The translations under genes and the position numbers were made by a program. The notes beneath the pieces are model-generated. The model ran no database searches. It was not told the origin of the DNA and saw nothing but the letters and a program-made list of their open reading frames with translations. From Herpomyces periplanetae (taxonomy: Eukaryota; Ascomycota; Laboulbeniomycetes; Herpomycetales; Herpomycetaceae): 25,768 nucleotides of DNA. The stretch spans positions 1 through 25,768 of the forward strand of contig WMKJ01000145.1 of NCBI GenBank assembly GCA_009733715.1, given 5' to 3'. Shown here in pieces: positions 1 through 9,071 of the stretch (the first letter of the stretch is position 1; each line of letters starts with the position of its first letter).

Positions 1-1221
1 AGTCAGGACATAATGGATATGCCCAACGAGCAATAATATCCTTGCTAACGGCATCATATGCCTTCAAGTTACGCACTCGAGCTGCATAGTCTTGCTTGAG
101 AATATGCGTGTAAATAGTTTTTCCGTTTAGCTCATGATCTTTAAGAACGCCGTGAAGAAACCCACTGCGAGGGGTTTCATAGTCAAAATTATCACTCCAC
201 AGCGCCAGCGCATCAGGCGTGCAAATATCAATACCGCAGTCTATTAAACTTTGGCAAATCTCAAGTTCAGGATGAGCTACAAACAATTCAGCGTCAATAG
301 TTATATGGTGTCCGCTGAAACGTTGTGTCATTTGCTCATAATGTAAACAACGTTTGGTGGTTGGATCGATGATAAAAACAGGTATGCGACCATGAGATTT
401 TGAACGATGTGTAGACTCAACTTGACGCAAAACCATGGTCATGATAACATTTTTATCGACAGCACGACGAGCCCTATGAGCGGCAAGGGCTGTGTCAATG
501 GGGAAATTGCTCACAACATCACCGTAGACCAGAATAAAGTCACTTGTGAGTACATCTCGTTTATCCAAATCTCTCATAGCATCACCAATCGATCGACTTG
601 AAGATCTTAAGATTTCCAGTTTTGCAAACGGAGACGTAGGAGCACCCCATTTTGACTGTCTATACCAAAATGAATTAGTATTCTGACCATATCATGATAA
701 ATGAGGGTATAGAATACTTAATATAATCTTCTACTTGAGCACGATGAGCTCCGCAGTATACAAAGACTTCTTCAATACCTGAGTTTGCAAGAAACTCAAA
801 CGTGTACTCAATTAATGGGGTGTTGGCAAGAGGTATGAGACACTTTGTATTCACTCAAGAGGGTGTTATTAGTTATAATAAATCAATTAAGTGATAGTGG
901 GGGTAGTTTTGGGAATAAAGGCAGGGAGTATATAAAATCTATGAGTAAAAAGACTGGAAGCGTACCCTTGGCTTTTCAAGTGTAAAAGGTCTGAAATGTT
1001 TTTCGAATGTATCCGAGAGAATCTAAAAGACGGCATATATGTGCACATTCGGGCGCGCAAAAATTCAAATAAACAGTCAATTCGAAGAAGAATAAAGCTG
1101 ACAAGAATAAGTTGAATACACGAAAATAACGTACCACTGCTTGAAGAGGTTCAATTCGCTCTTTTTCACTGGAAGCTTTTGGTCTATCGTTTGTATGTCC
1201 CTTTTTATTCTTTATTAACAT
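1..1221 (-). CDS. GCD6: Translation initiation factor eIF2B subunit epsilon (GCD6-like), N-terminal part, runs off the left edge
   Basis: Catalytic-subunit gene of the eIF2B guanine nucleotide exchange factor, which reloads eIF2 with GTP in the cytosol. Four exons read in frame on the minus strand: 1135-1221, 966-1022, 718-842 and 1-659. The introns (1023-1134, 843-965, 660-717) all have GT..AG ends. The first Met (1221) lies 26 residues before the family motif EPLQAV, as in yeast Gcd6. The reading then gives KPRCLIPLANTPLIEYTFEF, an IEEVFVYCGAH strand and SRSIGDAMRDLDKRDVLTSD followed by FILVYGDVVSNF, the signature of the nucleotidyltransferase-like domain of eIF2B epsilon. About 309 residues are present. 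The left-handed beta-helix and the C-terminal catalytic HEAT/W2 domain must lie beyond base 1. The second exon is only 57 bases. No defect was seen. The related gamma subunit is a less good match. Confidence 0.93.
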
Positions 1222-2019
1222 ATTTATCTTTGATAAGTATATCCTATGTACCGTAAGTTTATCTTGACATAAATTCAGCGGTAAACTTAAGCTACTATTA
1301 CCTACGTACGTAGGTAACTATTAATGTCAGTCACAGGGTACAATAATTAGAGTAAAAAGCAAAAGCCACCAAAAAATTTGTTGATGAATTTCACTTATAA
1401 ATTTAACAAGTCAGTGGTACTAAAGAAATATTTATAGCGTATAGGTGATAATACAAGCTTGGTTAAGACTGGATAAATCGATAAAAATAATTAACGGGAC
1501 GAGCAAATGCGCTTCAAACGAAAAAAATTGAAAACTAGCTGGCTGACTAAACAATCTAAGCTGCGCCGCGGGGTATGGCATACAACAGAAATGTAGCCAC
1601 AGGTGGGGCGGTGCGAATTGGTGGGTTGACGAGATGAGGATCGTCAGATTTGATGGTTTTACGGTAAATAAGATGATGAAAATACAGTCAAATGGTAGTT
1701 TTAAGGTGATCTAACTGAATATTCTAGACCGTATTTAGTGGGGATGGCTAACTATGGAAGCTGTAGTAAAGCAGCTACTTTTGTTTTTGAAAAAAAAACT
1801 TTTGATATGTTCTTCTGACTTCCTTTAATGAAACATTTCCAAAAACTAGAATGCAGAAATGGTTTATACATGATATAGCCTAGGGTGTTGAAATGATAAG
1901 CATTTTAATTTTGCAAAATGAACAAAAACTCAAAGTACATATTCAAAGTCCGGGCAAATAGGGTTGAACGGCGGGAATGAGGAAATGAGTAAATTTGGTT
2001 TAATAGAAGTTTGGACTCA
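1222..2019. promoter_or_regulatory. Intergenic: eIF2B epsilon 5' flank and SKN7 3' flank
   Basis: No convincing exon on either strand. Both neighbours are on the minus strand, so this interval should hold the promoter and leader of the eIF2B epsilon gene and the 3' end of SKN7. The base composition changes near 1560-1680, which is clearly more GC-rich than its surroundings. A perfect 20-base palindrome lies at 1298-1317. The 63-codon frame at 1905-2096 runs past the SKN7 stop in another frame and has no recognisable product. Confidence 0.6.
1298..1317. repeat. Perfect 20-base palindrome upstream of eIF2B epsilon
   Basis: The sequence TTACCTACGTACGTAGGTAA equals its own reverse complement over all 20 bases. 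The next base pair out (A against C) breaks the symmetry. It ends 76 bases before the inferred start codon at 1221, within the likely promoter or leader. A palindrome of this length with no spacer suggests a site for a symmetric dimer or a cruciform. No known factor is assigned. Confidence 0.9.
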
Positions 2020-5000
2020 CTATTCACGAAGGGCATTGACGGAAGATTGGTTTTCCTTGGATTCAAATATCTCGTAAACCCTGTGAATTGTGGCATTATT
2101 TTGGTTTGAAATTGTGTCAGACACAGTGAAGTTGCTCAAGCCTTCCTCTGGGATAGTGTTATTAACCAAATTATCGCATGATATAGTGTTGATGACTTGA
2201 TACTGGGATGATATAAAGTCATCAGTCGAAAAAAGGGCATCAGTAGTTAGAGTTGAGGATAAAAGTCCGGTAGATGATTGGGGAAAAACAGTTGCATTTA
2301 GAGTGCTTAGATTATTCAGGTCAAGGTTATGGAATGAATTAACCTCGGGATTAGAATTAAGGGAAGCTGTGCTGTTAGAATTCGCACTTGTATTGCTAGC
2401 ATCAGGTGCAGTATTGTGAGTTTCCGAGTCACTTTCAGTGCTTGCTGTGGAGTGTGTCGCAGTGGTTGAAGTGGTAGCAGTTGAAGAAACAGTTGTCGGG
2501 TTAGTGGTTGACGTAGAAGGTGTTGGGGTTGAAGTTGTTCGTGAATTTTTCGATGAAATAATTGGCGACGAAGTAGAAACTGGGGCTGTCGTTGAAGTCG
2601 AGTTGGACGAGTCTCCTGATAAACTAATCTCAGGAGCTTTTGATTTCCTGAGAGCGTTAAATGAAGTGTTGTGAGATGGTACACTAACAATAGATGAAGT
2701 AACTCGGTTTAACTCAAGGTCGGGTTTCCGGAGATGACGAAGGTGTTTATCAAGAATTTGTATTAACTCAAATCTTGTGAAAGGTTTGGATAATACGTCG
2801 GTCATTCCTGTAATAGGGTTAATTCGGGTAAACACAACCATAAAATTTTGCGTAAAAGGTTAGGTTGTTGTACGTGAGCTGAGAATAGAGAGAGGGTAAA
2901 CTAACCATGACGCATGTAATATATTACATCTTCTTTACGTATACTTAGAATCATGGCAACAATTGGTGTTGAAACGAACTGTCGAATAAATCGGCCAGCC
3001 AAAAGGCCACTTAACCTGGGCATAATAGAATCCATAAGAATAAGATCGAAAGAGGGTCTAGCACGAGCTCGGTTAACAGCTTCCAAACCATCAGTCTGGA
3101 TATAAGGTCAGTTGGCACAAGTAAATTAATGGTAGATATATGATTTCGGTTAATGAAAGAATGTGTGCAAAACTTAGGGCAAAAAAAATACTTACGGCAA
3201 CCTCGTAGAAGCAACCAGATGCTAAGAGAAATTTGCTGAGAATTCGTCGACTGTTTGGATCATCTTCAACAAGGAGGATGCGAGGCCTCCGAGTCCACCT
3301 AGGTCTAAAATTTTTTCGACGAACAATTGAAGCTGATAAACGACGTTCAAGAAGTGGAGGAGATATAGTAGACAAAGCATTTGAGGATGTTAGGCCAATG
3401 TTAACGTCTGGAAAAGCATCACTCACAGACTGGTGAGAGGGGATCATAGAAGAATGATAAGTCTGTGGCATAGAAGGATGAGGATGTTGTGGTTGTTGAA
3501 TAGTAGGCTGACAATTGGGATGAGGAGATGAAGAAGGGGAGAGTTGGGAGAGTGTTGGTTCATGTGTTGATATGGGTAAATCATTGGATAATGTAAAGAT
3601 TTCGTTTGAGGACTCGAAATTCTTAAAGTCAAGGACGAAACGAGCAGGTACAGTTTTGCCAATGGAATTATTCACGGTTGAACACTGAAGGAGTGAACCG
3701 GATAATCCAATATTGGATATTGGCAACTCTAATTCGGGCTTAGAGTTTTCAGGAGGTGAGACTAAGGTAGTTGAAGGGTGCGCGGATCCCGACTCGGTAT
3801 CTTGAAACTTACGCGAATCCACGATACTTAAAAAATTTTTGATATTTCCCAAGACAGTGGAATGATCGGCAATATTAAGTCGCATTTCACCGAAATCCTT
3901 TTGAAGAGCGGAATGTTGCTGACTTAGGCTGTTAAAGCGATCTTGAAGGAGTTTTAATTCGCTTTGGGTCAGTTCTAGCTGAGATGTCAAGGATCGAATT
4001 TGCTGTGTTTGATCAAGCTTTTTATCAGCGGCCAGAGATTTCCTCCCGGATGAATGTTTCCGCTTAATATTGTCGATTCCATTTCGGTTGTCAATTCTGA
4101 AGTCTGGATGCTTGAATTCCCAGGTCTAAAAGGTACTTAGCATGGAGGGTTGATGTTGGAGGGCATTTAAGGAAGGAGAGGGGACGGATATTCAAGGGAA
4201 ACTTACGTTGGGGCCGTAGGGTGAACGAGCACCATCTTCCACGGAGTAGCGGACCTTATGAAAATCGTACTTGTTTAGTTGCCGGATGAAGCTGGAAAAA
4301 TTGCTATGCTTAAAATGCTTGGGAAGCGTATGTTTGGTGAAACTTTCGCACTATAAATGGGAATTGAGAGGATGAATGAGTAAGTGGTTAGTAAATTAAA
4401 GAAAAAAAAAGGGATTGATCAAATTATTAAATGACCAATAAATATGTATGAAGGGATAATGCAGGAAAAGTATGAAACAGGACAAATGGAGTAAAGGGAA
4501 TAAGAAATGCAAGGGGATACGAACCTCGAGTACGACGAAGCTATCACCAGTTTTACCCCACCAAACAAGGTTGCGATCGTTGGGATCATCGAGCATGCTT
4601 GAAAGAGGAAGGAAGATGAGTTAATGATTAAATTCAAAGAAAAAGTGAACGGATAAGCAAAAGTAGATTCAACGAAAGATGAGGAATTGTAAAGGGAGGG
4701 AGTTCATACTCGTATAGTTTACTGACCTAGAAATATAGAAAAGGGGAATGAGTTAGCAGGTAAAGCACGAGACAATTCATTTAGGCAAGAGAAATGATAC
4801 AAGGTATGGATGGAAGAGTAGAGAAGAGGATAAGACTGGAGATTATATTGAGAGATAGAAGGACAAAGAGGGAAAGAGAGGTATAGGGAGGATATTAATA
4901 AGACGTAGTATGTATCTAGAGAAGTCGGTTGATAGGAGAAATGATGACATGGGAAAAACTTACAAAATCACGGGAATTATGGTTAGTAGCGGAAGTTTGG

Positions 5001-5197
5001 GATGTTGTGAGAGTAGAATTAACGGCATTTTCACTCAATTTGGCAGAGGGAATAACTGATGTGGTAGGAGTAGTGGTAGTTGAAGATTTAGAAGATATAT
5101 TAACTGAAGTTGAAGTAGAACAGGAAGCGGAGGTAGAAAGCGAAGTTTGAAGGTCATGATTTGGAGATGTGGATAAGCGAAATAAAATATCTTCCAT
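2020..5197 (-). CDS. SKN7: SKN7-like transcription factor: HSF DNA-binding domain, coiled coil, response-regulator receiver
   Basis: Nuclear stress regulator predicted to receive phosphate through a Ypd1-type phosphorelay. Seven exons (4964-5197, 4710-4726, 4525-4597, 4207-4350, 3196-4125, 2906-3095, 2020-2807) join in phase into 791 residues. Residues 1-77 are Ser/Thr-rich. The HSF domain covers about 78-180 and includes [30 protein letters not shown] and [20 protein letters not shown] coiled coil follows at about 187-255. The receiver runs from about 437 to 550, with acidic residues E443/D444/D445, phospho-acceptor D488 in LILMDSIMP and K537 in LSKPF. The conserved switch Thr/Ser is Ile515 (AMIL). 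A Ser/Thr/Asn-rich tail of about 240 residues ends the protein, much longer than in yeast. The stop at 2020-2022 overlaps an A|GTGAGT donor-like site; the acceptor I see downstream (CCCTAG) would recreate a stop. An upstream leader intron is possible. Confidence 0.93.
4710..4726 (-). other. SKN7: 17-base micro-exon of the SKN7-like gene
   Basis: The 17 bases GTCAGTAAACTATACGA are flanked by TTCTAG upstream and GTATGA downstream on the minus strand. They encode V-S-K-L-Y plus two bases of an Asp codon. Together with the preceding Phe this rebuilds the first helix of the HSF domain (F-V-S-K-L-Y-D-M-L), which is essential to the fold. Introns of 237 and 112 bases flank it. Without this exon the reading frame shifts, so it must be included to make a working factor. 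Confidence 0.85.
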
Positions 5198-5515
5198 CAG
5201 TATATAGTAAGTAGGAGAAACGTAAAATAAAATATAGAAGTGAGGAAGAAATGTTAGATGAGATGAAAAAGTGTATATTTAGGATTTTCAAATGAACATG
5301 ATAAAAGGTGAAAAGAAAAAAAAGTTGTGGGAAGAATATTTGACGAAAAGAGTTTACGAAAAGAAAATAATGATAATTTAGATGAAAAATTAAAAAAGAT
5401 AAAAATTGACTAAATTGAAGATTCGGCGTAACATAAAACGGATTAAGTTATTTTCCGGGGAGAGAAGCAGGGCGCAAACAATTTGGCGGGAGACGGCACC
5501 GATGACCGGGGTAAT

Positions 5516-5551
5516 GGAGACGGGAACGAGGACGGGAATGGGAATGAGAAC
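5516..5551. repeat. Degenerate hexanucleotide tract
   Basis: Six consecutive six-base units: GGAGAC, GGGAAC, GAGGAC, GGGAAT, GGGAAT, GAGAAC. The consensus is roughly G-R-G-A-A/G-Y. It lies about 320 bases upstream of the SKN7 start codon. Confidence 0.75.
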
Positions 5552-5781
5552 TTGAAAGGAAACGGGTTCCCGATCGGAAGTTTCAGCGAATCCAAGTATT
5601 TTCGGAGACTTCTTACTGTAAATGGAAAGTGTCATGAAATCCATTTCTACGCCGTATTTGTATCGGGCAATGTTTCCACTGGGATGGCCAGGCTGATGAT
5701 GTCATTTATCCCCGCTAAATTTTAATGGATTAATCGGTCGGATTCTCAGTTGGCGTACAAGGCGTTGGTGCTGGAGTATAC

Positions 5782-5835
5782 TAGTGTTGGTGCCGATGCT
5801 AGTGCTGGCGCCGGCATTGGCACTCGCACTCGGCC
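5782..5835. repeat. Degenerate hexanucleotide tract
   Basis: Nine consecutive six-base units related to TNGTGC: TAGTGT, TGGTGC, CGATGC, TAGTGC, TGGCGC, CGGCAT, TGGCAC, TCGCAC, TCGGCC. Weaker copies continue to the left to about 5764. It shares its period, but not its sequence, with the tract at 5516. Confidence 0.75.
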
Positions 5836-7087
5836 TCCCCCCCAGCAATGTTGCATGTAATATCAAATTACTCCAATTGAAACATCACCTTTCCGGCTGT
5901 CCCATGACAATTTTTCTCCCTCCCAAAACAAAATCGTTTACGTGCGCCCGTTATCCACGTCATTATACATTAGGTTAATGGGACAACTTTTCTTTGCATT
6001 TAAGCATCGTAAACTTCTTTACCCATGCTTCTCCCCTTTTCCAGTGACGTCATTCAGCCTGAGCTATATAGTTCAGTTAAACGGAAATGAATTTTGAATG
6101 TGCCAATATACATTCATAAGCATGCTCATCTGCCTTCTGATACTTACCAATTTTCTCGATTACTCCAGGCTGTATACACCTTAAATAATGTATTGGTAAC
6201 ATGATCCAATAAACAATGTTTTAAACTACTTATCCATCTAATCCAAGTGCCCTAATTTCTCATTTAAAAATCGGGCATCAATGTAAATAATGAAATGTAC
6301 TAACTCCAGCTCCAACTCCAATCCCCAAACGTCCCTTCACTCTCTTTCTTGATCACTCAACCAGAGTGCATTGCATGCATACCACCTGATGAGTCACGAG
6401 ACTTGTAGTTCCGAAGATTCCAACGTGGCAAATTTACCATGAATAAAGATATGCAGGTATCCGGAAAACTTTGAGTGATCATAACCTCGTCATTTCAATC
6501 TTACGACTTGCCTAACGTTTTGCCATCCACTCTTTATACTGCTACAGTTTACCGTATAACATTAATTGTACAACCGGCCAAAGCTTCATTTACTGCCTCA
6601 AAATTGACACGGTGTATACATATTCCATGTCACCCTGTCATGCAATATTCCTGAACGAATCGTTCAAAATAACCCCAAATTTTACATACACACTTCTACT
6701 TGCACAATCTACCATCCATCATTCATCATTAAATCTTAGTACGCGTTCCTTAAAAAACCGGATAATTTGTGCTTGTTGGACATGAAACATTAACTTAATT
6801 CGTTTCATCAATCAGTTTATTCGAACGTACAGGTTAATAGCACGCATTGCCAAAAGGTCTGCACCCGCGTCTCAACAGTACACTGTTATGCTATGCGCTC
6901 AATTACTTTAGCCCATTTATGTAATAGATAGATAGAGGTAACATAAAGAATGAAGTGGTCGTGGCAGTAGTCATAGTGGCAACTCTTGTCGATCCTTTAA
7001 TCACAATGTGCTTGATAACTACAGTAAACATGCCCTTATCGGCTAAGTTGAACATTAGTTTGCAAGTGATTGAATTAATGTGGTTGT

Positions 7088-8016
7088 TCAAGCTGCTTTG
7101 AAAGCATCGGGAAATTGCGCCATGTTCTTTTCAATGCTTCCATGGTTGCTTAAGAATTGTACATATGCTCCATCCGGTCTAACACGTCCTTCTTTGCGCA
7201 AAGTTGCATACTCCTCACGTCTTAACGGTGTAAAGCCCCAGTTCCTTGAAACAATAATTTTCTGTCGACCAGGAAACTTGTATTGGGAACGACGAAGAGC
7301 TTCAACAGCTGTTGCAAGGTCTAAATTTAAAATTATCGGATACTGGTTAGCTTGAAGTGCATGTAAAAAATTTTGAAAGTAAAGCGAGAGCTAACAGTGT
7401 ACGACAAATTACAAAAATACGCTGAAAACTTACGATTGTCTCGGGTTCTAATGCTTAAAATAACTTGTCCGATGTTCACACGTGCAACCTTGCCGTTGGG
7501 TTTGCCAAAAGCTCCTCGCATGCCTGTTTGCAATCTATCTGCACCAGCACACGATAACATCTTGTTGATACGAATAACGTGGAACGGATGAACTCTAACA
7601 CGCAAATGAAATCCCTCTTTTCCTGCATTTCGTACTAAATACCTGCAACACAATGTGGTTCAATAATTAGCACAATATATTAAATATTATCGTGAGTTCA
7701 CTACTTACTTGTTGCAACATATTCGGGCTGCTTCTAAAGCTTCTGAACTTAATTGCTCATATTCATTTGATACTAAGTGAACACAGCATGGGAAATCATC
7801 AACATCGGCTCTTTTTCGTCCTAAATCAAAAATTCGAATTTTTGGATCCGGCACACCACGGTTAAATCGTGATTTTGGGTATGGCTAAAAGGTTTTATCA
7901 TTTTAAAATTAGCTTAACGTGAATATAAAATTTATAGGTACATAATGTACCTATACGTTTAAAATACTAACCTTATTTTTACAGTAACGATAACACCTTG
8001 CAGGACGACGAGCCAT
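7088..8016 (-). CDS. RPL10: 60S ribosomal protein L10 (uL16)
   Basis: Cytosolic large-subunit protein that lies near the peptidyl transferase centre and joins the pre-60S particle late. Exons 7972-8016, 7709-7884, 7434-7642 and 7088-7320 give 220 residues, within the usual length for the family. The start reads [15 protein letters not shown], followed by [20 protein letters not shown] and [20 protein letters not shown]. The loop segment [19 protein letters not shown] is complete, and [19 protein letters not shown] and KNWGF follow. Introns of 87, 66 and 113 bases have GT..AG ends, and every junction restores conserved sequence, for example the split Lys before [11 protein letters not shown]. 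Only the non-conserved C-terminal tail (ending FPDAFKAA) is hard to align. Cbf1-type boxes lie upstream. The first intron contains a near-perfect palindrome. Confidence 0.97.
7933..7955. repeat. Near-perfect palindrome inside L10 intron 1
   Basis: Arms of 11 bases (TATAGGTACAT and ATGTACCTATA) are perfect reverse complements separated by one base. The element sits inside the 87-base first intron, so the pre-mRNA could form a short hairpin between donor and branch region. Confidence 0.85.
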
Positions 8017-8278
8017 CACGGTTAACAGTGTCAGATTTTGTCTATAAACCCAGTAAGCCAAATAATTTTCCCTTATCAAACTTTCCCAACCACTAAAATA
8101 ATTAATCTGCCTTTGAATTTACAAGATAATTTTCCTTATAAAATAGCTATTTTAGCAAAAATTTCTTAAGCCGGACCAATTCAACCAACAAAATATCCGA
8201 TTATTTGAAAAAAGTTCCATTCATCCCTTTTCAAAACCCTCTCCTGTTTTATCCTTTTTACCGCTTGATTGTGTGCGA

Positions 8279-8287
8279 GCACGTGAC
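8279..8287 (-). promoter_or_regulatory. Cbf1-type E-box upstream of L10
   Basis: GCACGTGAC on the plus strand, i.e. GTCACGTGC on the L10 strand, contains the TCACGTG core preferred by fungal Cbf1. It is about 264 bases upstream of the L10 start codon. Binding is inferred from the motif only. Confidence 0.45.
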
Positions 8288-8351
8288 TTACTAATCTGAT
8301 TATCTAATTGAGTGGTAAATGATGCGGTTAAATTTCGGGTATTTTTGTAGA

Positions 8352-8359
8352 CACGTGAT
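8352..8359 (-). promoter_or_regulatory. Second Cbf1-type E-box upstream of L10
   Basis: CACGTGAT, i.e. ATCACGTG on the L10 strand, matches the RTCACRTG consensus of Cbf1. It lies 72 bases from the first box and about 336 bases upstream of the start codon. Confidence 0.45.
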
Positions 8360-8506
8360 ATGATAATATTCAATTTTCCTGTTTTGAGAAATTTTTACAG
8401 TTTTGGACTTTTTAATCATTCAAATGATAATTGTCACGTTAGTTGTTGGAATATGAAAAAAAAATTGTTTTTGCAGTCACGTATTTGGATTTTCTCTTGT
8501 TATTAT

Positions 8507-8514
8507 AACCCTAA
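8507..8514 (+). promoter_or_regulatory. Tbf1-like AACCCTAA box upstream of L10
   Basis: AACCCTAA resembles the RCCCTAA half-site of Tbf1, a known regulator of ribosomal-protein genes outside the Saccharomyces group. A CAGTCACG just left of it (8474-8481) is one base from the HomolD box of fission yeast ribosomal-protein promoters. Both are short motifs and may be chance. Confidence 0.35.
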
Positions 8515-9071
8515 AGAATTTAACGCGGTGATAATCACCCAGTTGGTTACTTAGATTCTGTGTACATTTAAATTAATGTATATTCATTTTTAACTTTCCG
8601 CATAGTTAAAGTCGTGCAAAAATTATTTTATCCATCTTTTACACTGCTTATGATCTTAATATGGTTACATGCTTTTACTTTCATGTTGAACTTTTTCCAT
8701 TAGATTTAATCCCAATCTGTGCCATAAATTGGTCATACCGAGTATAAGAGTTTTAAATATGTTATTAATTTTTACTGGGTTTTTTTCTCAAACTATATAT
8801 ATAAATTTGTAATCAGGCTTGTTCTGTACAATTCTACTCCACGATATCCGTTGGTATAATGGGTGATATGAAAAGTTGTCATACAGTCATTCTATGTAGT
8901 TCACTTTCGTACTGACGTTGTCATATATTTAATGCTGTCTTGACTAAAGTGGTCGACGAACTTAATATTTATTTATTAAATAGTTATCATCACGTACCTT
9001 ATAACGTTTTTTAAACTTTCGGCTTCACCAGAGGTGAAAAATGAATGTCAGAATGAAGATACTTCAATAGA

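Larger units (their letters stand above)
5198..7087. promoter_or_regulatory. Intergenic: SKN7 5' flank/leader and L10 3' flank
   Basis: 1.9 kb with no gene I can support. The part next to SKN7 (about 5200-5460) is purine-rich on the plus strand, so the SKN7 transcript would have a pyrimidine-rich leader. Two tracts with six-base periodicity lie at 5516-5551 and 5782-5835. A strong minus-strand donor (G|GTAAGTATC) at 6147 may mark a SKN7 leader intron. A CRE-like TGACGTCA is at 6044-6051 and an AP-1-like TGAGTCA at 6389-6395; both are compatible with a stress gene but are unproven. The short frames at 5390-5644, 5784-5978 and 6903-7091 look like chance or leader sequence. Confidence 0.5.
8017..9071. 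promoter_or_regulatory. Intergenic: L10 promoter and 3' flank of the secreted-protein gene
   Basis: AT-rich, no supported gene. The proximal part holds two TCACGTG-type E-boxes and an AACCCTAA box (listed separately), which fits a ribosomal-protein promoter. Nothing recognisable was found between about 8550 and 9071. Confidence 0.6.

Noticed and set aside
1905-2096. Possible extra C-terminal exon for SKN7 using the GTGAGT donor over its stop codon
   Set aside because: The only reasonable acceptor nearby would again create a stop directly after the junction, so the protein would not change.
2438-2674. Plus-strand Val/Glu-rich frame
   Set aside because: Antisense shadow of the Ser/Thr-rich SKN7 tail.
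5390-5978. Frames of 64-84 codons on both strands upstream of SKN7
   Set aside because: Their open character follows from the hexanucleotide tracts; no family, splice or start support.
6139-6150. ATACTTACC, resembling the 5' end of U1 snRNA
   Set aside because: The match ends after nine bases; the following sequence is unlike U1. It is better explained as a minus-strand splice donor.
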